Source of the DNA: Acidobacteriota bacterium
GTDB taxonomy: Bacteria > Acidobacteriota > Terriglobia > Bryobacterales > Bryobacteraceae
Assembly: GCA_018268835.1 (NCBI GenBank)
Contig: JAFDVU010000019.1
Location: 1 to 57,025, forward strand
Length of the DNA stretch: 57,025 bases
Reading direction: 5' to 3'
The notes under the pieces are model-generated. The model was not told where the DNA came from, made no database searches, and worked only from the letters and a program-made list of their open reading frames with translations. Position numbers and translations under genes: made by a program. This document shows positions 23,595 through 32,498 of the stretch, piece by piece. Position 1 is the stretch's first letter, and each line of letters begins with the position of its first letter.

Positions 23595-25025
23595 CTACGC
23601 CAGCATCTTCGCGACCACGTTCCCGGCGACGTCGGTGAGCCGGAAGTCCCGGCCCAGGTGGCGATACGTCAGGCGTGTGTGCTCCAGCCCCAGGCAGTGC
23701 AGCATGGTCGCCTGTAGATCGTGGACGTGCACCTTATCTTCCACGATGTTCATGCACAGTTCGTCGGTCCTGCCGATTACGGTGCCGCCCTTGATGCCGC
23801 CGCCGGCCAGAAACAGGCTGAACGCCAGCGGATGGTGGTCGCGTCCGGCGTTGTTGGCGTCGCGCGGATTGCGGATCTCCACCATCGGGGTGCGGCCGAA
23901 TTCACCGGCCCACACCACCAGGGTTTCATCCAGCAGGCCGCGCTGCTTCAGATCCTTGATCAGCGCCGCGGTCGGACGGTCGGCGATGTCGCAATTCTTT
24001 TTCAGCTTGCGATTCAGGTCCGTGTGATCGTCCCAACTGGCGTGCGTCAGCATCACGAAGCGCACCCCGCGCTCCACCATGCGCCGCGCCAGCAGGCAAT
24101 TGGTCGCGAACTGCTTCGTCGGCTCTTCGTTGACTCCGTACATCGCCAGCGTCTCCGGCGACTCCCTGGAGAAGTCGAGCAACTCCGGCGCGTGCATCTG
24201 CATGCGGAAGGCGAGTTCGTAGGAGGCGATGCGCGAGGCGATCTCCATGTCGCCGGTCTCCGCATAGTGCTCTTGGTTGAGGTCCTTGAGCGCGTCCAGC
24301 CCGGCGCGCTGCATGTCGCGCGTCACACCCGGCGGATTCGAAAGATACAGCACGGGGTCGCCGGAACTGCGGAAGACCACGCCCGAGTACGTGGACGGCA
24401 GGAAGCCGCTGGACCAGTTGGATTCGCCGCCGCTGGTTCCCACCCCGCTCGACAGCACCACGAATCCCGGCAGGTTCTGCGATTCGCTGCCCAGCCCGTA
24501 GAGCACCCACGCACCCATCGTCGGACGCCCCACCTGAATGCTGCCGCCGAACAGCATCAACTGCCCGGGATGATGGTTGAACGCGTCGGTGAACATCGAG
24601 CGCACCATGCACAGGTCGTCGGCGCAGCTACCGATGTGCGGGATGTAGTCGGAAAACTCGATGCCGCTCTGCCCGTAGGGAGTGAACTTGCGCGGGCTGG
24701 CCAGCACGGCGGCGTTGGGCTTGGTGAAGGCCAACCGCAGTCCCTTGGTCATCTCCGGGGGCAGCGGCTTGCCGTGCCACTTTTCGAGCTCGGGCTTCGG
24801 GTCGAAAAGATCGAGCTGGCTCGGACCGCCCTCCATAAACAGGAAGATCACGTTCTTGGCTTTCGCCGGGAAGTGCGGCGGCTTGGGCGCCAGCGGATTC
24901 ACCGGCGCCGCGGCGCGGCCCTCTTTGGCGAGCAACTGCGACAGCGCAATCGTGCCGATGCCTCCCGCGCAATCGCGAAAGAAACGGCGGCGGCTCTGAA
25001 TCCGGCGGAACTGATCGATATCCAT
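23595..25025 (-). CDS. DUF1501 protein, Tat-exported, sulfatase-like
   Basis: The 476-residue protein has a twin-arginine signal (QSRRRFFRDCAGGIG). DUF1501 landmarks follow: AKNVIFLFMEGGPSQLDLFDPKPEL, FNHHPGQLMLFGG, LPGFVVLSSG, ARRMVERGVRFVMLTHASWDDH and VVWAGEFGRTPM. The fold is related to alkaline phosphatase/sulfatase, but the real substrate of DUF1501 proteins is not established. It lies 16 nt downstream of the PSD1 gene, the standard pairing in Planctomycetes, Verrucomicrobia and Acidobacteria. It is the last gene of the five-gene minus operon. Confidence 0.9.
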   Translation of the reverse strand: MDIDQFRRIQSRRRFFRDCAGGIGTIALSQLLAKEGRAAAPVNPLAPKPPHFPAKAKNVIFLFMEGGPSQLDLFDPKPELEKWHGKPLPPEMTKGLRLAFTKPNAAVLASPRKFTPYGQSGIEFSDYIPHIGSCADDLCMVRSMFTDAFNHHPGQLMLFGGSIQVGRPTMGAWVLYGLGSESQNLPGFVVLSSGVGTSGGESNWSSGFLPSTYSGVVFRSSGDPVLYLSNPPGVTRDMQRAGLDALKDLNQEHYAETGDMEIASRIASYELAFRMQMHAPELLDFSRESPETLAMYGVNEEPTKQFATNCLLARRMVERGVRFVMLTHASWDDHTDLNRKLKKNCDIADRPTAALIKDLKQRGLLDETLVVWAGEFGRTPMVEIRNPRDANNAGRDHHPLAFSLFLAGGGIKGGTVIGRTDELCMNIVEDKVHVHDLQATMLHCLGLEHTRLTYRHLGRDFRLTDVAGNVVAKMLA

Positions 25026-25041
25026 AACTGCTCCCTGGTGA

Positions 25042-27579
25042 TTACTCCCTGGTGATGAACTCGTCGAGGTTGAGCAGCACCCTGCTCACCTCCACCCACG
25101 CCGCGGCTTCCCGCTCCGGCACGCCTTCGAGTTTGTTGGGGAAGAGCGCGGCCACCGTGGCATCGTCGCTGCCCAGTTGGCGCACCGTGTCGTCGTAGTA
25201 TTGCCCCAGCCGCGCGGCTTCCTTGTCGCTCGCCGGACGCCCCAGCGCGACCTGGAACGCGTAGTCCAGGCGATTGCGGAACCCTCCGGCGGACTCGCGC
25301 ATTACGCGGAGCGCCAGTCCCTGCGCGGCTTCGAAGAAGACCGGATCGTTCAGCAGGTTCAGCGCCTGCAGGGGCGTGTCGGTGCGCTCGCGCCGCGTGC
25401 AGGAGAGATTCGAATTCGGCGCGTCGAAGTTCATCAGTTGCGGATACGGCACCGTGCGCTGGAACAGAATGTACATGCCGCGCCGGTAGCGGTCCGCGCC
25501 CGTGCTCTCCACCCACTTCACGCTGCCGCCGTAGGAGAGTTCCGCCACGCCCTTCGGCTGCGGGGGGCGCACGCTCCTGCCGCCCACGCGCAGGTCGAGC
25601 AGTCCGGCTGCGGACAGAGTCTCGTCGCGGATCAATTCCGCCGGCAGGCGCAGCCGCGACTGGCGCGCCAGCAGCGTGTTCGACGGATCCTTCCCCTCCA
25701 GCTCCGGACGCGCGTGCGAGCTTTGCCGGTAGGTGGCGCTGGTCACCATCAGGCGCAGCATCTGCTTCGTGCTCCAGCCGCGCTGCATGTATTCGCTCGC
25801 CAGCCAGTCCAGCAGTTCGGGATGCGTTGGCCTGTCGCCCTGCGTGCCGAAATCGCCGCTGGTGAAGACGATGCCGCGGCCGAATACTTCCTGCCACAGA
25901 CGATTCACCGCGACCCGCGCGGTGAGCGGATTCTCGGGCGATACCAGCCAGCGTGCCAGACGCAGGCGCGGCGGCTCCGGACCCGCCGGCAGCGGAGGCA
26001 GAACCGTGGGCGTGCCCGGCTGCACTTCGTCGCCGCGGTCGCGCCAATCGCCCTTGATGTGGACGTAGGTCTTCGGCGGCGTGTCACTTTCTACAAGTAC
26101 CGGCGCGTAGCTCACCGCCGGCAGCCTGGCCTCGAGTTCGTTCAGCTTCGTGCGCACCTCGCGCACCCGCACTTCCTCGCAGTGCTCCTTCGGGTAGAGG
26201 TTGCCGCACGCGCTGAGAAAGTAGTCCATCATCTGGTCGCGCTGCACTTCGCTGCGCTGCGCCGGATCGCGGAACAGTACCTTCTTCGCGCTGTCCACGT
26301 TGTGCGTGAACTCGCCGTAGGCGAAATCCCAGTCGTCGTGATGCCCGGGATTGGTGGCCGCTTCCTTCAGCTTGGCTTCCCAATCGGCCTCGGCGTCGTA
26401 AACTTTGTACTCGTCGAACAGTTCTTTCCTCTTGCGTTCGAACTCGGGGCGCGCGGCCAGGTACGGACCCAGTTCGCCGGGCATCGGCGCCATGACGTTG
26501 ACCTCTTCCTGCGTGTTGAAGAAGGCCGCGATCTGGTAGAACTCCTTCTGCAGGATCGGATCGTACTTGTGGTTATGGCACTGCGCGCATCCCACCGTGA
26601 GCCCGAGCCAGACGGTGCCCAGCGTGGCCGCGCGGTCCAGCACCTGCTCGTCGCGGAACTGTTCGGGGTCGGTGCCGCCTTCGCGATTGGTGAGTGTGTT
26701 GCGATTGAAGCCGGTGGCCACCAGCATGTCGGGATCGCGATTGGGCAGCAAGTCACCGGCAAGCTGCTGAATGGTGAATTGATCGAACGGGAGATCGCGG
26801 TTGAAGGCCTCGATCACCCACTGACGGTAGCGCCACGCCCAGGGACGCGCGCGATCTTTTTCGTAGCCGTCGCTATCCGCGTAACGGGCGAGATCCAGCC
26901 ACCAGCGCGCCCACTTTTCACCGTAGTGCGGCGATGCGAGCAGACGGTCCACCGCGCGCTCGTAGGCGTCGGGACGCGTGTCCGCGAGGAAATCGCGGAT
27001 CTCTTCCGGCGTCGGCGGTAACCCCGTGAGATCCAGTGACACCCGCCGCAGCAGCGTGAGTTTGCCGGCTTCCGGTGAAGGCGCGATGTTCTCTTTCTCC
27101 AGACGATCCGCGATGAACGCGTCGATCGGATTCCGCACCCACGCGGCGTTTTTCACCGCGGGCACGGCCGGACGCCGGACCTTCTGGAACGACCAGTGCG
27201 TCGCCGTATGCGCGCTATACGGTACGCCCTGATCGATCCACGCGCGCAGGATCCCGACCTCCGCCGCGGTGAGGTGCGCGCCCATCGGCGGCATGACCTT
27301 TTTCTCCGCGCCGGAGACGAGGTGGATGAGCCGCGAGTTCGCGCTATCGCCCGCCTTGACGTCGATGCCGGACTTTCCGCCGGCGAGCACGCCTTCGCGC
27401 GAATCCAGCCGGAGACCGCTCATCTGCTGCTGCGCGCCGTGGCACATGAAGCAGCGCCGCGCGAGCAGCGGTTCCACGTCGCGCGCGAAATCGATCTTCC
27501 CCTTCGCGGCGGGCGGCAAGCCTTGCGCCGTCGCCAGGCCGGCGAACAAGGCACAGCACAGCAACCCCTCTCTGAGCAT
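25042..27579 (-). CDS. PSD1 protein: planctomycete cytochrome c, DUF1549 and DUF1553
   Basis: The 845-residue protein starts at Met 27579 with a signal peptide (MLREGLLCCALFAGLATAQ). A haem-c-like motif CFMCH follows near residue 45 within ARDVEPLLARRCFMCHGAQQQ, and PPMGAHLTAAE closes the cytochrome part. DUF1549 (VSLDLTGLPPTPEEI, YGEKWARWWLDLARYADSDGYEKD) and DUF1553 (RVAVNRLWQEVFGRGIVFTSGDFG, NDPVFFEAAQGLALR) fill the rest. Known family members accompany DUF1501 proteins and are linked to polysaccharide use, but no biochemical activity is proven. The 45-nt gap after the TonB receptor and 16-nt gap to DUF1501 support a single transcript. Confidence 0.9.
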   Translation of the reverse strand: MLREGLLCCALFAGLATAQGLPPAAKGKIDFARDVEPLLARRCFMCHGAQQQMSGLRLDSREGVLAGGKSGIDVKAGDSANSRLIHLVSGAEKKVMPPMGAHLTAAEVGILRAWIDQGVPYSAHTATHWSFQKVRRPAVPAVKNAAWVRNPIDAFIADRLEKENIAPSPEAGKLTLLRRVSLDLTGLPPTPEEIRDFLADTRPDAYERAVDRLLASPHYGEKWARWWLDLARYADSDGYEKDRARPWAWRYRQWVIEAFNRDLPFDQFTIQQLAGDLLPNRDPDMLVATGFNRNTLTNREGGTDPEQFRDEQVLDRAATLGTVWLGLTVGCAQCHNHKYDPILQKEFYQIAAFFNTQEEVNVMAPMPGELGPYLAARPEFERKRKELFDEYKVYDAEADWEAKLKEAATNPGHHDDWDFAYGEFTHNVDSAKKVLFRDPAQRSEVQRDQMMDYFLSACGNLYPKEHCEEVRVREVRTKLNELEARLPAVSYAPVLVESDTPPKTYVHIKGDWRDRGDEVQPGTPTVLPPLPAGPEPPRLRLARWLVSPENPLTARVAVNRLWQEVFGRGIVFTSGDFGTQGDRPTHPELLDWLASEYMQRGWSTKQMLRLMVTSATYRQSSHARPELEGKDPSNTLLARQSRLRLPAELIRDETLSAAGLLDLRVGGRSVRPPQPKGVAELSYGGSVKWVESTGADRYRRGMYILFQRTVPYPQLMNFDAPNSNLSCTRRERTDTPLQALNLLNDPVFFEAAQGLALRVMRESAGGFRNRLDYAFQVALGRPASDKEAARLGQYYDDTVRQLGSDDATVAALFPNKLEGVPEREAAAWVEVSRVLLNLDEFITRE

Positions 27580-27624
27580 CGGGTTTATTATATGCCCGCC
27601 GCTTCGAATCCGGGACAAGGCTCC

Positions 27625-29841
27625 CTAGAAGTGAAACCGGTAGCGCATCTGAACGTAGATCTGCCGCGGATCGGCGTAATGCGTGCCGCCGAATGTTGCG
27701 CTGTTGTCCAGCAGAAACCGGCGGTTCCCCACGTTCAGCGCGGTCAGCGATAGCGTCCACTTTTCGGCGAGCGATTTCGCCAGCGACAGATCCACCGTGG
27801 TGTGCGGTTCCAGGTGCGCCGGAACCGGGCTGCTGCCGTCCACAAAGCCGGAACCGTAGTAGAACCCACCCGACGCCGCGATGCCCCAGGGCAGGTTCCC
27901 CTCGAAATTCGCGTGCAGGGTGTGACGCTGGTCGTGGTCCAGGAAGAAGTAGCCCGCGTCGGGAGGCAAGAAATCGGTGAGCCCGCCGGTCACCGCGCCT
28001 TCGCCTTCGGCGTGCTGGTAGGAATACGCCAGCGTGACCGTCCCCCGCCGCAGGATGCGCGGCGAACGCACCGACACCTCCGTGCCGTGGACTCGCGCCC
28101 CGTCGATCGAGAGCGGGAAGAACACGTTCGAATTCCCAATCGGGTTGTGATCGAAATAATTCCTGGCGCGGATGCGGAAGTTGTTCACATCGACGGTCCA
28201 GCCGCGCAGTGGGATGGTCACGCCCACCTGATTTTCCTGATCGCGTTCGCCGTGCAGCGGGATCACGCCCAGCCCCTGTGTTACCGCGTAGTCGAGCAGC
28301 GGCCCCTGCACGGTGGAAAGCGGCGGCGCCTGGTAGTAGGTACCGAAGAAGCCGTGCAGAATCCAGTTCAGCCGAGGGATGCGGATCGACGCGCCGGTGC
28401 GCGGGTTGGCGGCGTTCTCCGCGACCGCGCCCGTGAAGTGGGTCAGCCGTACGCCGCCGGTCAGCGTCAGCCACCCGGTCACTTTCACCTGGTCCTCCAG
28501 GAACACGGCTTCCAGGTGGCCGTTCGAAATCTGCTGCTGCGCGATGTCCGCGCCGGAACCGTCGTTCGCCGTGAGATGGATCGCCTCGTCGTCGTGCTGA
28601 GCGAATCCATAGACCCCGATGCGCACGTTGTGCCGCTTCGTCACTGTCTGGAACGCCACCTGTGCTCCAGCATACGTGCTCCCGCGGTGCTGCACCGTGG
28701 TCACCGGCTGATCGTTGGGGCCGCCGTCGTAGTTGGCCCGGTTGTAGTGCAGGAACGGCGAGACCGTGAGCAGCATCCCGGGCGAGAAACTGTGCGCCCA
28801 GGTGAACTCGCTCGCCACGTCTCGCTCGCGTTCCACGTCGCGCACCCCGGCCGCATAGGAATCCGGATCGTCGGGGATCTGATAATCGTCGCGGCGCAGC
28901 GAGGTGACCAGGCGGAACTGGTTTGCCGCGTCGCGGTTGAAGATGAGGGAGCCGAATCCGCCAAGCCCCCAGGTGCGGTCGTGCAGCACATCCGGTCCCG
29001 GCGTCGAGAGGCCGTAGTCGCTGCGATTGCCGTTGAGGCTGCCGAAGTAGGCGAATCGCGCGGTGTGGTCGCCGAGGTTGACCTGGTCGTTGGTCTGGTG
29101 AAACGTGCCCAGGGTCGTATTGACTTCCATCTCGCGGTCTTTCTCGAAACCGGTGCGCGGCACCACGTTGAAGACGCCATAGGTGCGGTCGCCGTATTCG
29201 GAGGAGTAGCCGCCGCGCTGCACTTCGAGGTAATCGATGTCCCGCGGATCGATCTGCGGACCCACGTTGCTGGCGATGTTCGTGTTGGGGATCGGCACGC
29301 CGTCGATCGCCCACGTCACCTGGTGCCCGCCGCGCACGTGGAGTTGATCGTGCGTCATGTAGGCGCCCGGCACGTAGTTGGTGATCATCGCCAGGCTGTT
29401 GGTCAGGTCCGCGCCCGGCGTGCGCTCAATCGTCCGGCGGCTCACCATCGTCTCAGGGGTGGCCGATTGGGGATCGATCTCCTCCGCGGTCTCGGAGACA
29501 TCGACCGACTGTCGCTGTTCGGCGAGCGCCAATTGCAGATGCAGCACCGGCGCCTCGCCGGAACTCACCGTCAGGCGCTGCTCGCGGTCGGCGAAGCCCT
29601 GCTGCGCCACGCGAATCGTGTATTCGCCGGCGGGCACCGCCGCGAAGGTGAACTCACCGTTGCCGCCGGTCCTTTCCTCCTGCGACCACTCCGACGCCGC
29701 CGCGCGCAGCGTGACCGCCGCGCCCGGCACCGGCCGGTGCGACGAATCATGCACCACACCGCGAATATTGCCGAAGATCGCTGCGCCCGCGGGAAGCGCA
29801 GCGAAAACTAAAGTAAGACAGAACGTACCAATGCGTGTCAT
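27625..29841 (-). CDS. TonB-dependent outer-membrane receptor with N-terminal carboxypeptidase-regulatory domain
   Basis: The 738-residue protein has a signal peptide ending near ALPAGA. Residues ~25-105 are a carboxypeptidase-regulatory-like beta-sandwich (VPGAAVTLRAAASEW, PAGEYTIRVAQQGFAD). The plug follows (TPGADLTNSLAMITNYVPGAYM, HVRGGHQVTWAIDGVPIP, VQRGGYSSEYGDRTYGVFNVV), then a 22-strand barrel ending in MRYRFHF. It imports a scarce ligand using TonB energy. The size is closer to siderophore or metal receptors than to the >1000-residue SusC-like or Oar-like receptors. The Cys/His-rich small gene upstream suggests a metal link, but this is inference. Confidence 0.9.
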   Translation of the reverse strand: MTRIGTFCLTLVFAALPAGAAIFGNIRGVVHDSSHRPVPGAAVTLRAAASEWSQEERTGGNGEFTFAAVPAGEYTIRVAQQGFADREQRLTVSSGEAPVLHLQLALAEQRQSVDVSETAEEIDPQSATPETMVSRRTIERTPGADLTNSLAMITNYVPGAYMTHDQLHVRGGHQVTWAIDGVPIPNTNIASNVGPQIDPRDIDYLEVQRGGYSSEYGDRTYGVFNVVPRTGFEKDREMEVNTTLGTFHQTNDQVNLGDHTARFAYFGSLNGNRSDYGLSTPGPDVLHDRTWGLGGFGSLIFNRDAANQFRLVTSLRRDDYQIPDDPDSYAAGVRDVERERDVASEFTWAHSFSPGMLLTVSPFLHYNRANYDGGPNDQPVTTVQHRGSTYAGAQVAFQTVTKRHNVRIGVYGFAQHDDEAIHLTANDGSGADIAQQQISNGHLEAVFLEDQVKVTGWLTLTGGVRLTHFTGAVAENAANPRTGASIRIPRLNWILHGFFGTYYQAPPLSTVQGPLLDYAVTQGLGVIPLHGERDQENQVGVTIPLRGWTVDVNNFRIRARNYFDHNPIGNSNVFFPLSIDGARVHGTEVSVRSPRILRRGTVTLAYSYQHAEGEGAVTGGLTDFLPPDAGYFFLDHDQRHTLHANFEGNLPWGIAASGGFYYGSGFVDGSSPVPAHLEPHTTVDLSLAKSLAEKWTLSLTALNVGNRRFLLDNSATFGGTHYADPRQIYVQMRYRFHF

Positions 29842-29890
29842 CGTCCCTCTTATCGTTGCTTGGAAAGCGCTGGAAATGGCCGTGAGCGAT

Positions 29891-30256
29891 TCAGCTCACG
29901 CAAGGAGGGGGACGCTGATACAGGGCGCGTTCCGTGAAGTGCCGCGCGGATTGCGCGGGCCTCGCGGCCGCGGTGTCGCGGGCCGTCGCGCACGGCGCCG
30001 GATCCACTGACGGAGGCAACACTGCCGGCGGCTCGCTCGTCCCGCGAACCGACACGTGGCACCCGGAATCGCACGTGGGACTGGCTTCAAACGCAGCGCC
30101 GCCGTGCTGCCGGTGTGCCTTCCGGCAGCAATCGCAGCCGCGCTTACAGCACGACGCCGTCCCCGCCCCGTACTGCAGGGCGATCAAAGTCAGTGGCTGA
30201 CCCAGAAGAAACAGCGCCAGCGCGGCAGACAGAAAATGTGCCCAGCGCTTTCGCAT
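29891..30256 (-). CDS. Small membrane-anchored Cys/His-rich protein
   Basis: The 121-residue protein starts MRKRWAHFLSAALALFLLG, a signal peptide or membrane anchor. SCCKRGCDCCRKAHRQHGG and CDSGCH follow: five Cys within ten residues plus nearby His. The remainder is a Pro/Ala-rich tail ending PPPCVS. The cluster is a plausible soft-metal (copper or similar) site. Small CCxxxxCxCC-type proteins next to TonB receptors occur in this phylum as I remember it; resemblance to DUF2946 is possible but unproven. It lies between the ToxR-like regulator (41-nt gap) and the TonB receptor (49-nt gap) and is probably co-transcribed. Confidence 0.7.
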   Translation of the reverse strand: MRKRWAHFLSAALALFLLGQPLTLIALQYGAGTASCCKRGCDCCRKAHRQHGGAAFEASPTCDSGCHVSVRGTSEPPAVLPPSVDPAPCATARDTAAARPAQSARHFTERALYQRPPPCVS

Positions 30257-30297
30257 CCGCTTCTTCCCAGTATACGTTCCGAAGGCCCGGCCCCAGG

Positions 30298-32382
30298 TTA
30301 ATTTGTGCCTGGCCACCACTCGGGGAATTTTCGCCGCATCCGCCAGTCGATCGCATAGACCTCTTCGGGGACGCGCAGGAGTCCAATCGGAGACTTGTCG
30401 GGCGCGATGCCGAACCACGTCGCGCCGACAAAGGAATAGGCGTCGATCAGCGCGATCCGCTTCAAGTCCCCGCAGTCCGGACTCACGCGGTAGATGAGGT
30501 GGTGCCCCTGGTCATGCGCCAGGAACTGCGCCCACGCCGAGTCCGCCGCCCACATCGGCGCCTCGATCATGCCGGCCGTGGCGCATCTGCGCCATGTCGT
30601 CCGGGCGTTGTCCCGTATATAGAAAGCCGCATTGTCGTAGCTGATCGCGGCCAGGTGCTTCCCGTCAGGCGACATGCGCGGACTCCACATTCCCATCGGC
30701 GCGGGGATGTTGGTCACCCTCCGCGTTGGCAGGAACAACTGGTGGATCGCCGCCCGCTCGAAGCCCTTCAGCACACGGAGATCGCCGAAAAGAATCGAGC
30801 GTCCGTCCGGGGACCATGTCGGCACGCCCTGATCGTCACCCTGTGGCAGCACCTCGTCGAGTGGCCCGCCCGCGCTCGGAACCAGGTAGATACGGCTGTG
30901 CGATCCCGCCTCGGAAGACTTCCCCATGAACGCGATGCGGGTCCCGTCTGGCGACCAGTGCGGTTCGTGCGCCTCAATGCCCGGCGGAGTCAACTGCAGC
31001 GCTTCGCTGCCATCCACGCGGCTGCGCCAGATGGTGTGCTCCGGAAAGAGCGTGTACGCGATCCACCGCCTGTCGCGCGAGTAATCGAGTTCGTAGGCGG
31101 GAACGCCCGGCAGCAGCGGCCGGAACTCCGGCTGATCCGGCGAAGTAGGAATCGATGCCAGTTCGCCCTGCGATTGGCCGGCCGCCGCCACAATGGTATT
31201 GGATCCCGGAAGCCCGATGGGACTCCGCCACGTCAGCGAATCCAAAGTGAGCCGGTACGAATGGGGCGGATCGCCTCGTGAGTAGTCGGCGATCCAGATC
31301 TGCGGTTCTCCCAACGGATCGGTGCGGCCGGCCTGGAAGGCGAAGAAACGGCCGCCGCTCAGCCATCCCCCGGGGTGCTCGACCTCCTCCGCGGTCAGAT
31401 TCGGCAGCGGGTGTGCGTTGCGCTTCCCCCGCTTCCACTCCCACCATCGCGTCGTCCCGCTCGCAACGTCCAGAACCTCAAAGAGTAGGCGGTCGCCTTG
31501 CGGGTCCCAGCCGGCCAGGCGAGTCATCCCCGGAAGGGTCATCTGGAACAGGGTTCCTGGTTTGCCCGGCTCGAAGGCCGCCAGATAACCCTGGCCGGAG
31601 ACAGCCAGCGTGCGCCCCGCCGGATCCCAATCGGCCGCGAGAAACGGCCCCGGTACCGCGGTCGGCAGTGCGCGCAGCGTGGTGGTCCCGAGTGGCATTT
31701 CGTAGACGCCGCCGTCTTCCGCCTGGATCAGCAGCGTGTGGCGGGGCAGCGATACCGCCAGCGGCTCCAGCAAAGGGGCCGGCAAATCGAGCAGACTGGC
31801 CGTACCGCCGCCCACTGGTACCGACGCAATCACCCGCTTGCCGCCGACGATCTCGTCGAAGTAGATGTTGCGCCCGTCGCTGACGAGCTTCCGGTCCTTC
31901 TGCCGTCCGTCCCGGGTGAGCTGGCGGACGGCCACCAGTTGCACCTCCTTTGGCCAGAAATACCAGCCGAGAAGGGTGGCTACAAGGGCGGCCGTTGTCG
32001 CGCCGAACATCAGGCGGATCGGACGCCTCCGGCCGGGGTCCGGCGCCCCCGGCGGCTTGGAACTATCGGCCGGCTCCGGCGACTGTGCCGGCGCCTGCTC
32101 CAGGGGCGCGAAGTAGTAGCCGCGGTTGTGGACGTTGACGATCCAGCCCTCGCCGATCTTGCGGCGGACGGCGTGAATGTGCCGGCGCAGGTTGTCTTTG
32201 GATATGTGGGAATCCCCCCAGACCGCCGCTACCAACGGGTCGCTCTCCACCAGGACTCCGGGGGACTTGACCAGGACATGCAGAACCTCGAACTCCTTGT
32301 CGGTGAGCGGGAGGCGCTCGCCGTCGCGATACACCGCTCGGGTGTCGCCGTCTACGAGGAGGCTGCCGAAGCGATAAACCAT
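30298..32382 (-). CDS. ToxR-like transmembrane regulator: winged helix plus TolB-type propeller
   Basis: The 694-residue protein begins with an OmpR/PhoB-type winged helix (1-95: FGSLLVDGDTRAVYRDGERLPLTDKEFEVL, HISKDNLRRHIHAVRRKIG, VHNRGYYF). A Pro-rich linker leads to one transmembrane helix (~127-147: LMFGATTAALVATLLGWYF). The remaining ~540 residues form a periplasmic WD40-like (PD40/TolB) propeller with repeats such as HWSPDGTRIAFMG, TWSPDGRSILFG and RMSPDGKHLAAIS. There is no receiver domain, so a periplasmic signal probably controls DNA binding directly, as in ToxR or CadC. It heads the five-gene minus operon. Phased TTCAC/GTGAA repeats just upstream are its likely operators. Confidence 0.88.
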   Translation of the reverse strand: MVYRFGSLLVDGDTRAVYRDGERLPLTDKEFEVLHVLVKSPGVLVESDPLVAAVWGDSHISKDNLRRHIHAVRRKIGEGWIVNVHNRGYYFAPLEQAPAQSPEPADSSKPPGAPDPGRRRPIRLMFGATTAALVATLLGWYFWPKEVQLVAVRQLTRDGRQKDRKLVSDGRNIYFDEIVGGKRVIASVPVGGGTASLLDLPAPLLEPLAVSLPRHTLLIQAEDGGVYEMPLGTTTLRALPTAVPGPFLAADWDPAGRTLAVSGQGYLAAFEPGKPGTLFQMTLPGMTRLAGWDPQGDRLLFEVLDVASGTTRWWEWKRGKRNAHPLPNLTAEEVEHPGGWLSGGRFFAFQAGRTDPLGEPQIWIADYSRGDPPHSYRLTLDSLTWRSPIGLPGSNTIVAAAGQSQGELASIPTSPDQPEFRPLLPGVPAYELDYSRDRRWIAYTLFPEHTIWRSRVDGSEALQLTPPGIEAHEPHWSPDGTRIAFMGKSSEAGSHSRIYLVPSAGGPLDEVLPQGDDQGVPTWSPDGRSILFGDLRVLKGFERAAIHQLFLPTRRVTNIPAPMGMWSPRMSPDGKHLAAISYDNAAFYIRDNARTTWRRCATAGMIEAPMWAADSAWAQFLAHDQGHHLIYRVSPDCGDLKRIALIDAYSFVGATWFGIAPDKSPIGLLRVPEEVYAIDWRMRRKFPEWWPGTN

Positions 32383-32396
32383 GACTGAGCACGACC

Positions 32397-32435
32397 TTCA
32401 CGAATTTTCACACAGACGGAACGATCTTTCACGAA
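32397..32435. promoter_or_regulatory. Helically phased TTCAC repeats, putative operators
   Basis: TTCAC occurs at 32397-32401, 32407-32411 and 32428-32432, that is 10 and 21 bp apart. All three lie on one DNA face. The outer two extend to TTCACGAA. They sit between the regulator's start (32382) and the divergent PEP-CTERM gene, upstream of a TAGACT -10-like hexamer (32466-32471) that lacks a clear -35. Confidence 0.5.
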
Positions 32436-32498
32436 CGATTTAGCAAGTTTGCCTCCTAGAATCGGTAGACTTTCGGCACCACACCAAGGAGATAAAGT

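Noticed and set aside
27344..29314. 656-codon ORF overlapping the TonB receptor in another frame
   Set aside because: The overlapping 738-residue frame has a signal peptide, plug motifs and barrel C-terminus. The other frame is Arg/Pro-rich shadow.
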